From Larkinella knui (GTDB lineage: Bacteria; Bacteroidota; Bacteroidia; Cytophagales; Spirosomataceae), in contig NZ_RQJP01000002.1 in NCBI RefSeq assembly GCF_003858645.1, positions 186,001-250,000 on the forward strand: DNA of 64,000 nucleotides. Direction: 5' to 3'. Position numbers and translations under genes: made by a program. The notes beneath the pieces were generated by a model. It did not search any database, was not told the DNA's origin, and worked only from the letters and a program-made list of their open reading frames with translations. Below, in pieces: positions 1 through 8,329 of the stretch (the stretch's first letter is position 1; each line of letters opens with the position of its first letter).

Positions 1-2
1 CT

Positions 3-968
3 TTTACCCGGCAATCGTTTTCGGAAAGCGATATTAATGACTTTGTCACCGACCGCGACACGGTGCTGGCCCAGCTCCGGCGCTGGCAATCGGGCAAGGA
101 GTTCATTCCCCTCCCGCTGAGTCCTAACCGGACCGTGTTTTTTCCCGGCACCGACGGGGGCGCGCAGTGGGGCGGGGCCGCCGTGGACGAAGCCGGGGTG
201 ATGTACGTTCCCGCCAAGCAAATACCGGTCACCATGGGGCTGGTTCCGACCCCCGCCAGTTCGGCGTCAGCCCAGGCCGTCGACCGCACCGGCAGCCAGC
301 TCTACCAAACCCACTGTGCCGCCTGCCACGGTCAAAACCGCGAAGGCAGTCACGACGGAACCTATCCGGCCCTGCTCAGCATTTCCCAAAAACGCAACGA
401 GACGTCCGTGGCCCAGGTGCTGGCCAAAGGCCAGGGCATGATGCCGGCCTTCACCCACCTGAAAGAAACCGAGCGCAAGGCCATCGTGGATTTTCTGTTC
501 GGCAAAACGACCTCCGTCGCCAGCAACGCGGGCCTGAACACGGCCCCCTACCACCACACCGGGTTTACCCGCTGGTATGACCGGTCCGGGTATCCCGTGA
601 GCCGCCCACCCTGGGGCACGCTGACGGCGATCGATCTGAATACAGGCGAACACCGTTGGCAGGTCCCGCTGGGCGAATACCCCGAACTGGTAGCGAAGGG
701 AATCCCCCCGACGGGTACCGACAATTATGGTGCCCCGGCCGTTACGGCGGGCGGACTGCTCTTCATCGCTTCCTCCCGCGACGAGCTGATCCGGGCTTTC
801 GACCGAAAGACGGGCCGTGAACTCTGGCGTGCCAAACTGCCTGCTGCGGGCTATGCTTCGCCGAGCACCTACGCCGTCAATGGCAAGCAATACGTGGTGA
901 TTGCCTGCGGGGGTGGCAAACTCAAAACAAAATCGGGCGATCGGTACGTGGCGTTTGCGTTGCCGTAA
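3..968 (+). CDS. PQQ-dependent dehydrogenase with inserted cytochrome c domain (3' part)
   Basis: The reading frame is open from the window edge, so the 5' end lies outside. The visible part has quinoprotein beta-propeller segments (GGAQWGGAAVDEAG near the start, then TAIDLNTGEHRW and AFDRKTGRELW further on) typical of periplasmic PQQ-dependent glucose/alcohol dehydrogenases. A class I cytochrome c domain is inserted between propeller blades: heme motif CAACH at nt 315-329, with a likely Met ligand in the GMMPAF stretch downstream. Family knowledge: PQQ oxidises a sugar or alcohol and passes electrons to the fused heme. The substrate cannot be read from this fragment. A hairpin 57 bp past the stop may end transcription. 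Confident in the family, not the substrate. Confidence 0.88.
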   Translation, partial: FTRQSFSESDINDFVTDRDTVLAQLRRWQSGKEFIPLPLSPNRTVFFPGTDGGAQWGGAAVDEAGVMYVPAKQIPVTMGLVPTPASSASAQAVDRTGSQLYQTHCAACHGQNREGSHDGTYPALLSISQKRNETSVAQVLAKGQGMMPAFTHLKETERKAIVDFLFGKTTSVASNAGLNTAPYHHTGFTRWYDRSGYPVSRPPWGTLTAIDLNTGEHRWQVPLGEYPELVAKGIPPTGTDNYGAPAVTAGGLLFIASSRDELIRAFDRKTGRELWRAKLPAAGYASPSTYAVNGKQYVVIACGGGKLKTKSGDRYVAFALP

Positions 969-1547
969 ACCGCTCCTTCGTCGTTCAGAGGTTGTCTACC
1001 GTTTCATGAGAAAGCGGTATTGATCGGGTCATTTGGGCAGGGCGGCCTGTGTCGTGCTCCTCCCAAACGACCCGACTATAATGTAACAATTTGAATTTCA
1101 GCGCATTACCGCACCTTCTTTTCTTTCTATTTAAGGCTGTCCGCCTGAAAGGCAGGTTATTCCCGCTGAACGGTTTTCTGCCCAAGGCCGCAGTAAAATA
1201 ATCGGGGGGCCATCAGGATACGCTTCCAAAAAACAAAGCTTTTATGCACGGTTTTGGGAGGTACCCTGCGCTAATCGCTGGACCAGGCATGCGGGCGTTG
1301 CTGGTTAGGTCAAAGGAGCTGCCAGGGATGACTGCTTTAAAAATTGCCTTCTGGACTTCATTTAAGGGTCGAGTTATAGGTATAGGAAAATTCAGGAGTG
1401 GGTTAAAAATGAGGCCGGTTCATCGGTTTCCCTTACTTCAACCCAAATGAAGCTCACGGCTGTTGAACCGGCAACAATCTTCCGGCGTGGCCCCTCCCCT
1501 CTGCCGCTTACAACGGCTCCATCGGAAGAAGTTTGAACCCAAAAACT
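969..1547. other. Intergenic region without recognisable gene
   Basis: About 580 bases between the dehydrogenase and the cupin gene. Short open frames exist on both strands (for example 985-1185 minus and 1244-1450 plus), but none has a recognisable domain, a signal peptide or a convincing start. The only structure seen is an imperfect hairpin, arms 1025-1037 and 1062-1074 (13 bp, one mismatch), which could be a transcript end for the upstream gene. No tRNA-like fold was seen. Confidence 0.5.
1025..1074 (+). terminator. Hairpin downstream of PQQ dehydrogenase
   Basis: Arms 1025-1037 and 1062-1074 pair over 13 bp with one mismatch. It sits 57 bp after the stop codon. There is no T-run behind it, so a terminator role is only suggested. 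Confidence 0.35.
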
Positions 1548-1883
1548 TTAGTCGGTCGAATAAAATAGCGCCAGCCAGACCGTTTCCTCCTCCGGATGAG
1601 TCCACGCCACCCGGTGTTTCAGATGAGCCGGTAAATTTACCGCCATCCCCGCCGACAAATGAATCAGTTCGGGGTGCCCATCCAGTTCCAGCCGGGCCTC
1701 GCCCTGTAAAAGAATAACCCACTCGTGCTCGGCTTGATCATACCAAAAACCGTCGGGCGAGCCGTGTCCTTTGGAAACGATGCGTTCCAGCCGAAAACCC
1801 CTTCCCGACAGCAATTCGTCCACCAATTCCTCGGGCAGGGAGGCCGGTATTCCGGACAAAAGATTGGCAATCTGCATACGCAT
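1548..1883 (-). CDS. Small cupin-domain protein
   Basis: A 111-residue protein with a single cupin barrel. Visible are WYDQAEHEWVILLQGEARL (cupin motif 1 region, with the HEW pair), a Gly/Pro-rich turn and LPAHLKHRVAWT (motif 2 region with His). Family knowledge: single-domain cupins of this type bind a metal or small ligand, and some are annotated as phosphoribosylaminoimidazole carboxylase-like, but no specific reaction can be assigned. It starts 28 bp after the stop of the DEAD-box helicase on the same strand, so the two may be co-transcribed. No signal peptide, so cytoplasmic. Confidence 0.82.
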   Translation of the reverse strand: MRMQIANLLSGIPASLPEELVDELLSGRGFRLERIVSKGHGSPDGFWYDQAEHEWVILLQGEARLELDGHPELIHLSAGMAVNLPAHLKHRVAWTHPEEETVWLALFYSTD

Positions 1884-1911
1884 TCCGGTTTCGAAGACCC
1901 TTGACGAATCT

Positions 1912-3147
1912 TTATTTTTTCTTCCGCTTTTTCCGCCCCAGCTGCATTTCTTCCGCTTCTTTCATCAGCGCCTTCAGATCAAACTGCGCCCCTTTGCTGG
2001 CATCGACGGTTTCAATGTAGTCGATCTGGTCGATTTGTGCCACGCGGATGGGTTTGTCCAGAAAAGCTTCAATTTCGTCCAGAATCGGCTTTTCTTCGGG
2101 GCTGCAAAACGAAAATGCCTGTCCTTTCTGCGTCCCCCGGCCCGTTCGGCCCACGCGGTGGACGTAGTTTTCGGGCTGTTCCGGCAGGTCGTAATTCACG
2201 ACGTAGTCCACGTTGGCAATGTCGATGCCCCGCGCACTGATGTCCGTCGCAATGAGCACTTTAACGACCCCGCTCCGAAACTGATTCATGACCTGCAAAC
2301 GGTCTTTTTGCTCTTTGTCACCGTGAATGGTTTCGCTTTTGATGCCGACCCGTTCCAGGGCTTTCAACACCCGCTCGGCCCGGATTTTGGTTCGAACAAA
2401 CACAAGAATCTTGCTTTCGGGGTGCTCCTGGATCAATCGTTCCAGAAAAAACCGCTTATCGTCCATGGCCACAAACGCCACCGAATGATCGATATTTTTG
2501 GCCACCGGATCTTTGGGTGAAATCTGAATCCGGATGGCGTTGTGTACCAGCGAATAGGCTAGCTTCTTAATTTTCTCGTTAATCGTTGCCGAAAAAAACA
2601 GCGTCTGCCGTTTCCGGGGTAAAAATTTCATCAGGTCCTGAATGTCTTTGATAAAACCCAGATCGAGCATGTGATCGGCCTCATCCAGAATCAGGATTTC
2701 GACCCGCTGCAACCGGATGTAGCCCTGGCTCACCAGATCGAACATCCGGCCGGGCGTCGCGATCAGGATGTCGATGCCCGCTTCCAGCTGCGCAATCTGC
2801 GGCCCCTGTTCCACCCCGCCGAACACACAAAACACTTTCAGGTTCATATGGCGGGAAATCTGCTCGAACACACCGGCGATCTGCAAAGCGAGTTCGCGGG
2901 TGGGCACCATCACCAGACACTTGATTCCCTCCGCCCGTTTCTGCGTTTTGCGTTCATGCAGCATACTGACGACCGGAATGGCAAAAGCCGCCGTTTTACC
3001 CGTACCGGTTTGGGCAATCGCCAGCACGTCTTCGCCCTTCAGAATCGGCGGAATCGACTTGAACTGAATATCAGTCGGCTTTTTGAAACCCAAACCTTCC
3101 AGATTCCGCTTGATTTCGGGGGCAATATAATAATCGTCAAATTTCAT
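1912..3147 (-). CDS. DEAD-box ATP-dependent RNA helicase, RhlE type
   Basis: A 411-residue DEAD-box helicase with all core motifs: Q-motif region PTDIQFKSI, motif I AQTGTGKT (residues 45-52), PTRELA (82-87), TPGR (131-134), DEAD (155-158), SAT (186-188), and HRVGRTGR in the C-terminal RecA domain. It ends in a basic tail (GRKKRKKK), a common RNA-binding extension of RhlE-like helicases in Bacteroidota. Role by family: ATP-driven unwinding of short RNA duplexes in ribosome assembly or mRNA turnover. The ATG start puts the Q-motif at the usual distance from the N-terminus. A cupin gene follows 28 bp downstream. Exact subfamily (RhlE versus CsdA/DeaD) is inferred from the short C-terminus. Confidence 0.95.
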   Translation of the reverse strand: MKFDDYYIAPEIKRNLEGLGFKKPTDIQFKSIPPILKGEDVLAIAQTGTGKTAAFAIPVVSMLHERKTQKRAEGIKCLVMVPTRELALQIAGVFEQISRHMNLKVFCVFGGVEQGPQIAQLEAGIDILIATPGRMFDLVSQGYIRLQRVEILILDEADHMLDLGFIKDIQDLMKFLPRKRQTLFFSATINEKIKKLAYSLVHNAIRIQISPKDPVAKNIDHSVAFVAMDDKRFFLERLIQEHPESKILVFVRTKIRAERVLKALERVGIKSETIHGDKEQKDRLQVMNQFRSGVVKVLIATDISARGIDIANVDYVVNYDLPEQPENYVHRVGRTGRGTQKGQAFSFCSPEEKPILDEIEAFLDKPIRVAQIDQIDYIETVDASKGAQFDLKALMKEAEEMQLGRKKRKKK

Positions 3148-3316
3148 GATGGTGTACGTTGAACGCCGGTTCGTGGTTGATCACGTCCAATGATTCTGCG
3201 AATTAACGGGAATATTAACGAAAAACCGTTCCAACCTTGGGTACTTCACGTGTGTCATCTTTCAAAAGAACCGATACGGACTGAATAAGGTGCTGACGAC
3301 CGGCACTCAAGTTCAT

Positions 3317-3350
3317 AAAAAAACACCCCTGATCGGCAGGGGTGTTTTTC
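3317..3350 (-). terminator. Rho-independent terminator
   Basis: A GC-rich hairpin (arms 3321-3330 and 3338-3347, loop 7 nt) flanked by A-run and T-run on both sides. It lies just past the 3' end of the secreted protein gene at 3386-3772 and is followed on the minus strand by seven T residues. It would also work on the plus strand. Confidence 0.85.
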
Positions 3351-3385
3351 CAGTTTGTCTATTTTTTCTAGGTAGTGTGGCTGAA

Positions 3386-3772
3386 TTAGTCGACCGGTGT
3401 GTTCATCACTACCATTCGCTCGGGGGTGGTCACCGGCTGGGTAACCACGTTAACCTGCTTGCGGATGGCTCCCTGAGCCGACTTAAATTCCAGTTCGTAG
3501 GTCCCATCGGTCAGGTTTTTCATATCCAGTTTGGCCGCGTATTTCAACTGTTTTTTTGAAATCACTTCCCGAAAAAGGATTTCTTTTTTGTCATTGCGGA
3601 GCAGCAGCACAACCGATTCCGGCGCTGATTTTTCGATGGATACCCGAATCTTATTTTCGGAAGTCACATACGTACCCACTTCAAACGGCAGTGCTTTTGG
3701 AGCAGCGGGATCGCCACTAAGCGGGGCGCTCAACAGCGCCGTACAGATCAGATTACTCAGGAGATTTAACAT
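3386..3772 (-). CDS. Small secreted protein, unknown function
   Basis: A 128-residue protein with an N-terminal hydrophobic stretch (LLSNLICTALLSAP) that reads as a signal peptide, then a predicted all-beta region with alternating hydrophobic residues (IRVSIEKSAPESVVLLL, GTYELEFKSAQG). It resembles small secreted beta-sandwich proteins common in Cytophagales, but no named family is recognised. No catalytic motif or Cys is seen in the mature part. It is transcribed alone, with a strong terminator behind it and a repeat palindrome in the divergent region before it. Confidence 0.7.
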   Translation of the reverse strand: MLNLLSNLICTALLSAPLSGDPAAPKALPFEVGTYVTSENKIRVSIEKSAPESVVLLLRNDKKEILFREVISKKQLKYAAKLDMKNLTDGTYELEFKSAQGAIRKQVNVVTQPVTTPERMVVMNTPVD

Positions 3773-3956
3773 GGTGTTGTTTACGTTTCGTATTTGTTGT
3801 AGGTATTCTTAAAATTCAAAAGTGTTGTTTACCTGTTCGATCACCTGTATTCCAAATGCCGTGCCAACAAAATAATATTCTGTAAATCAGATAGTTAAGA
3901 TTTAACCCTGAAAATCTTACTGTACGAAGCCGGACAATGGCTGTTCGCTGGCGGAC

Positions 3957-4052
3957 AAAACGTACCCACGGACTTCAGTCCGTGAGATCCGCATCAGATT
4001 TAAACCTTCACCATACCAGAATCTCACGGACTGAAGTCCGTAGGTACGTTTT
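3957..4052. repeat. Palindromic intergenic repeat, GTACCCACGGACT family, copy 1
   Basis: Two near-perfect inverted arms of 32 bp (3957-3988 and 4021-4052), each itself containing the smaller palindrome ACGGACTTCAGTCCGT. The arms are separated by 32 bp. The core GTACCCACGGACT recurs at 19569-19655 and 28259-28338. It lies in the divergent region between 3772 and 4107, and its right edge supplies the -33 box of the dcp promoter. Confidence 0.9.
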
Positions 4053-4080
4053 GCTTTCGCAACGCGATTCTGTAGTTTTG
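4049..4080 (+). promoter_or_regulatory. Bacteroidota-type promoter of dcp
   Basis: TTTTG at 4049-4053 and TAGTTTTG at 4073-4080 are separated by 19 bp and match the Bacteroidota consensus TTTG/TAnnTTTG exactly. The ATG of the peptidase gene follows 26 bp later. The -33 part is the end of the repeat palindrome. Confidence 0.75.
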
Positions 4081-4106
4081 ACGTAATCCAACCAACGCGT
4101 TCTTCG

Positions 4107-6242
4107 ATGAAATCAACGCTTATACTGCTGACAACGACTATGATTCTGACGGCTCTCGCGCCGGTGAACGGCCAATCCACCGCGGAAAACCCTTTTTTTA
4201 GTGCCTACAACACGCCTTTTGGCGTACCGGCTTTCGATAAAATCAGGCCTGAGCATTTCGAACCGGCTTTTGAAGAAGGCATTAAACAACAGGCGGCTGA
4301 CATCACCAAGATCACCAATCAGACGCAGGCACCGACATTTGCCAACACCATTGAAGCTCTCGAAGCGGGTGGTGATCTGCTCAGCCGGGTGAGTACGGTA
4401 TTTTTTAACCTCAACAGCGCCAACACCAGCGATGCGCTGCAGAAAATAGCCCAGACCATTGCCCCGAAGCTGGCGAAAACTGGCGACGACATTGCCCTGA
4501 ACCCGGTGCTGTTTAAGCGCGTAAAAGCCGTCTACGACCAACGGAACCAACTCAAACTAACCGGCGAACAGCAGCAGTTGCTCGAAAAAACCTACAAAAA
4601 TTTTGTGCGGGGCGGGGCCGCACTCTCGTCGAACCAACAGGATCGGTTGCGGAAAATAAATGAGGAGCTTTCGGTACTTACGCTGAAATTCGGCCAGAAT
4701 CTGCTGGCGGAAAACAACGCTTACACGCTGGTGATCGATAAAAAAGAAGACCTCAGCGGGTTGCCCCCTTCACTCGTAGACGCGGCCGCCAAAGAAGCCA
4801 AAAAACGGAATCTGGAGGGCGGTCCGATGGGTCAAAAATGGGTCTTTACGCTGCAAAATCCGAGCATCATGCCCTTTTTACAATACGCCGATAACCGCAC
4901 CCTCCGCGAGCAGATTTTCCGGGCCTACCTCGAACGCGGGAATCACAACGACGAGCGCGACAACAAAGCAATCATGGCCAAAATGGTGGCGCTTCGGGCC
5001 GAAAAAGCGCAGTTGCTCGGCTATGCCAGCCACGCGGCTTTTGTGCTGGAAGAAAGCATGGCTTCGACCCCCGCCAAAGTGAGCGAACTGCTCAACCAGC
5101 TCTGGGCGGCTGCGGCTCCCGTAACGAAACAGGAAGCCGCCGAGTTACAGGCGATGATGGACCAGGAAGGCAAAAATGAAAAGCTGGAAAGTTGGGACTG
5201 GCGGTATTATGCCGAAAAACTCCGCAAACAAAAATACGCCCTCGACGGTGAACAGCTCAAACCGTACTTTTCGCTGGAAAATGTCCGCGAAGGCATTTTT
5301 ATGCTGACCGGTCGGCTTTATGGCCTGCGCTTCGAACGCCGGACGGATTTGCCGGTTTATCAGGAGGAAGTGATGGGCTACGAAGTGAAAGAAGCCGACG
5401 GCCGACACATCGGCATCATTTACATGGATTTTCACCCGCGCGCCAGCAAACGCGGGGGTGCCTGGATGACCAGCTACCGGCGTCAGAAGGTGGAAAATGG
5501 CAAGAAAATAGCCCCGGTGGTTTCCATCGTCTGCAACTTCTCCCGACCCGCAGGCGACGCCCCGGCCTTGCTCAGTCTGGAAGAAACCCGGACGTTTTTC
5601 CACGAATTTGGTCACGCTTTGCACGGTTTGCTCTCCAACGTTACCTACGGAAGTCTGTCGGGAACGGCGGTGCCGCGTGACTTCGTGGAGTTGCCCTCCC
5701 AGATTATGGAAAACTGGTCGGAGGAAGCGCAAATGCTGAAGCTCTACGCCAAACATTACAAAACCGGCGAGGTAATTCCGGACGCATTGATTGAGAAAAT
5801 TAACAAAAGCAGCCTCTTCAACCAGGGTTTCGAAACGACGGAATACCTGGCCGCTTCGTTGCTCGACATGGATTACCACACCCTGAAGCCCGACCAGACG
5901 CCCTCCGATGTGCTGGCTTTTGAAAAGCAGTCGATGGCTAAAATCGGGCTGATCGACCAGATTCCTCCGCGCTACCGGAGCACGTATTTTCAGCATATTT
6001 TTGCGGGCGGTTATTCGGCGGGATATTACAGTTACATCTGGTCGGCGGTGCTCGATGCCGATGCCTTTGAGGTTTTCAAGCAGAAAGGGCTTTTCGATCA
6101 AAAATCGGCCCAGTCGTTCCGCAAGAACGTCCTCGAAAAGGGCGGCACCGACGAGCCCATGACGCTTTACAAAAACTTCCGGGGTTCCGAACCGGACATC
6201 AAACCGCTGCTCCGGCGCCGGGGCTTGTTGAAGTCGATGTAG
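4107..6242 (+). CDS. dcp: M3 family peptidyl-dipeptidase (Dcp type)
   Basis: A 711-residue zinc metallopeptidase of family M3 with the catalytic motif HEFGH at residues 499-503 inside FFHEFGHALHG, and a third zinc ligand expected in the ENWSEE segment that follows. Length and the C-terminal region (FAGGYSAGYYSYIWS) fit peptidyl-dipeptidase Dcp rather than oligopeptidase F. The N-terminus (MKSTLILLTTTMILTALAP...NGQ) is a signal peptide, so the enzyme acts in the periplasm, whereas E. coli Dcp is soluble. Role by family: removal of C-terminal dipeptides from oligopeptides. It has its own promoter and appears monocistronic. Confidence 0.93.
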   Translation: MKSTLILLTTTMILTALAPVNGQSTAENPFFSAYNTPFGVPAFDKIRPEHFEPAFEEGIKQQAADITKITNQTQAPTFANTIEALEAGGDLLSRVSTVFFNLNSANTSDALQKIAQTIAPKLAKTGDDIALNPVLFKRVKAVYDQRNQLKLTGEQQQLLEKTYKNFVRGGAALSSNQQDRLRKINEELSVLTLKFGQNLLAENNAYTLVIDKKEDLSGLPPSLVDAAAKEAKKRNLEGGPMGQKWVFTLQNPSIMPFLQYADNRTLREQIFRAYLERGNHNDERDNKAIMAKMVALRAEKAQLLGYASHAAFVLEESMASTPAKVSELLNQLWAAAAPVTKQEAAELQAMMDQEGKNEKLESWDWRYYAEKLRKQKYALDGEQLKPYFSLENVREGIFMLTGRLYGLRFERRTDLPVYQEEVMGYEVKEADGRHIGIIYMDFHPRASKRGGAWMTSYRRQKVENGKKIAPVVSIVCNFSRPAGDAPALLSLEETRTFFHEFGHALHGLLSNVTYGSLSGTAVPRDFVELPSQIMENWSEEAQMLKLYAKHYKTGEVIPDALIEKINKSSLFNQGFETTEYLAASLLDMDYHTLKPDQTPSDVLAFEKQSMAKIGLIDQIPPRYRSTYFQHIFAGGYSAGYYSYIWSAVLDADAFEVFKQKGLFDQKSAQSFRKNVLEKGGTDEPMTLYKNFRGSEPDIKPLLRRRGLLKSM

Positions 6243-6339
6243 TGTCCACGGATCGCACGGGTGCTCCCGTTGAGTCCGTGCTTTTTAAATCTGACGGCTA
6301 CCTTGAACTAATCAAGATGGGCATGAAAAAAACGCTGAA

Positions 6340-7158
6340 ATGAAGATCCTAGCACTGGCAGTAGCCACCCTTTTCCTGGTTGTTTCCTGTAAAAAACCGA
6401 ACGACACAACGCCCGATTTTACCGAATCAAAGATTTCGTTAACCACCCATAAACTAGCCTCGTTCTCCGCACTAAAAAACTCAACCTATTTAGTTGTTTT
6501 TGAAGCCGGATTAGGCGAGGACCATACGGTATGGAACAACAACGCTGTTGCGGCACAAATAAACAGCACTGCTGACGTACTGCTGTATGACCGGGCCGGT
6601 TATGGGCAATCAGAAAATGGGCCAGGCCCACGAACGATCGACCGGTTACGCAGCGAACTGGAGCGTGTGATCGATACGTTTTCAAACGGAAGAAAAGTAA
6701 TCTTGATCGGGCACTCCCTGGGCGGTTTGATTATAAGAGATTATGCGATTAAAAATCCCCTCAAAACGGCAGCCCTGTTGTTTGTGGATCCCTCGCATGA
6801 ATTCTATAACCATCCCTCACAGGCGGAGGAAGACGGGCTTTACGAGGCTTCCAAAAATGCCAATGGGGCCAATTTCGGTGGAACTCTGGAAGCCAGGGAA
6901 TTTATTGAAGACCTGCAATACATGCGCACATTACCCTCCTTACCAAACGTCCCCGTACTCGTGCTCACCCACATGCAAGTGGATGCCACCCACTCTGCAT
7001 CAGCCATGCAAGCCTGGTATGATGCCCACGAATTATTAAAAAATGGGGTAACGGATTTTACCCATATTGCCGCCACCCATTCGGGACACTACATCATGAT
7101 TGACGAACCGAATTTGGTCATTGACAATTTCAAACTATTGCTTTCAAAATTGCCATAA
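6340..7158 (+). CDS. Alpha/beta hydrolase lipoprotein
   Basis: A 272-residue alpha/beta hydrolase with a lipoprotein signal (MKILALAVATLFLVVSC, lipidated Cys17), so probably anchored in the envelope facing the periplasm. The nucleophile elbow is GHSLGG with Ser126. An oxyanion-type segment VVFEAGLGEDHTVW and a YDRAGYGQS strand-loop precede it, and THSGHYI near the C-terminus holds the likely catalytic His. Family knowledge: esterase, lipase or proline iminopeptidase-like activities; the substrate is unknown. It stands alone, about 100 bp after dcp. Confidence 0.85.
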   Translation: MKILALAVATLFLVVSCKKPNDTTPDFTESKISLTTHKLASFSALKNSTYLVVFEAGLGEDHTVWNNNAVAAQINSTADVLLYDRAGYGQSENGPGPRTIDRLRSELERVIDTFSNGRKVILIGHSLGGLIIRDYAIKNPLKTAALLFVDPSHEFYNHPSQAEEDGLYEASKNANGANFGGTLEAREFIEDLQYMRTLPSLPNVPVLVLTHMQVDATHSASAMQAWYDAHELLKNGVTDFTHIAATHSGHYIMIDEPNLVIDNFKLLLSKLP

Positions 7159-7252
7159 AATGGTTTTCTGCTTACGTCTTGAGGGAATCAAGATTTTAGC
7201 GCAAATTTGGCTCACCATTGGCCGGGGCACGAAGATGGATGCATCCGCCAAA

Positions 7253-7290
7253 AACCGTAAACCCTAAACCGAATACCGTACACGGTAAAA
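7253..7290. repeat. Short AAACCGTAA/AAACCCTAA repeats
   Basis: Short direct repeats AAACCGTAAACCCTAAACCG with a following GTACACGGTAAAA, just upstream of the gene at 7297. The same words build inverted repeats at 21897-21959 and 27037-27125, so this is a third dispersed repeat family. Confidence 0.55.
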
Positions 7291-7296
7291 GCTCCA

Positions 7297-8259
7297 ATGA
7301 AAAACTACCTGCCTGGCCTGTTGCTGGCTTTCGCCCTGATTTCCTGGACAATCGATGATTTTCCCCAGGCCGTCATTACCAATGGCTCCGTGCGGGCCAC
7401 CCTCTATTTACCAGACACGGCCACGGGCTACTACCGGGGCACCCGCTTCGACTGGTCTGGGTCGGTTGCCAGCCTGGACTACAAGGGCCACAGTTATTTT
7501 GGAAAGTGGTTTGAAAAGTATGACCCCTTCCTGCACGACGCCATCACGGGGCCGGTCGAAGCGTTTGATCCACTGGGATACGACCAGGCCAAACCCGGTG
7601 ACCTATTTGTTAAAATCGGGGTGGGCAGCCTGCGGAAAATCGACAACGAGCCTTATAAATTTGTTGCGCCTTACCAACACGTGGATAAAGGCCGGTGGTC
7701 GGTTCAGAAAAAAGGGGATCAGGTGCGGTTTACCCACGTTCTGAACGATGCTGCCGGCTACTCGTATCAGTACGAAAAAACCGTCCGACTCACCAAAGGC
7801 AAGCCCGAACTGGTGCTGGAACACCGCCTGAAAAATACCGGCAATCAACGCATCGAAACCGCCGTTTACAACCACAACTTTCTGGTGATCGATCAGCAGC
7901 CGTCGGGCCCCGATTTCCGGGTTCAGTTCGGATTTGCGGCCAGGCCAACCGGCGATTTGAAAGATATTCTGGCGAGTAAAAATCAGGATATCAGCTTTTT
8001 ACGCCCGCTTCAAAACCGGGAAAGCATCTACACCCTCGTAGAAGGGTACGGAGCCAACGCCAGCGACTACGACATTCGGGTTGAAAATACCAAAACCGGC
8101 GCGGGTGTCCGGATTCGGGCCGACCGGCCGCTGGCCAAACTGGCCTTCTGGTCCAATCCGAAAAACCTGTCGCCCGAACCATTCATTGCCATCAAGGTGG
8201 AACCGGGGCAGGAGTTTACGTGGAAAATCGCGTATGAATTCTATACGATTGAGCGATAA
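7297..8259 (+). CDS. Secreted protein, possibly mutarotase-like beta-sandwich fold
   Basis: A 320-residue protein with a signal peptide (MKNYLPGLLLAFALISW). The body is rich in beta strands and aromatic residues: SVRATLYLPDTATGYYRGTRFDWSG, YSYQYEKTVRL, LVLEHRLKNTGNQRI and a final GQEFTWKIAYEFYTI. The pattern of an N-terminal ligand strand, a middle 'LEHRLKNTG' and a late 'WSNPKNLSPEPFIAIKVEPGQ' resembles aldose-1-epimerase-like sugar-binding sandwiches, where a similar 'W...P...C.EP' segment closes the fold. That resemblance is from memory of the fold and not proven. No enzymatic assignment is made. Confidence 0.7.
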   Translation: MKNYLPGLLLAFALISWTIDDFPQAVITNGSVRATLYLPDTATGYYRGTRFDWSGSVASLDYKGHSYFGKWFEKYDPFLHDAITGPVEAFDPLGYDQAKPGDLFVKIGVGSLRKIDNEPYKFVAPYQHVDKGRWSVQKKGDQVRFTHVLNDAAGYSYQYEKTVRLTKGKPELVLEHRLKNTGNQRIETAVYNHNFLVIDQQPSGPDFRVQFGFAARPTGDLKDILASKNQDISFLRPLQNRESIYTLVEGYGANASDYDIRVENTKTGAGVRIRADRPLAKLAFWSNPKNLSPEPFIAIKVEPGQEFTWKIAYEFYTIER

Positions 8260-8329
8260 ATTCCCTGATCAAACGGGCAAACCATTCGCTATATCCAACG
8301 TTTCTTTTAGAAACTAGCAGACCGTTTCT

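Noticed and set aside
985-1450. Two short frames (985-1185 minus, 1244-1450 plus) after the PQQ dehydrogenase
   Set aside because: No domain, no signal peptide, no neighbour support; composition does not look coding.
1771-2520. 249-codon plus-strand frame within the helicase region
   Set aside because: Antisense to the helicase C-terminal half; no domain.
3917-4180. 87-codon minus-strand frame over the palindrome before dcp
   Set aside because: It is made mostly of repeat palindrome and antisense dcp start; no support.
5145-6101. 318-codon minus-strand frame inside dcp
   Set aside because: Antisense to the M3 peptidase, including its HEFGH motif region; no domain in the translation.
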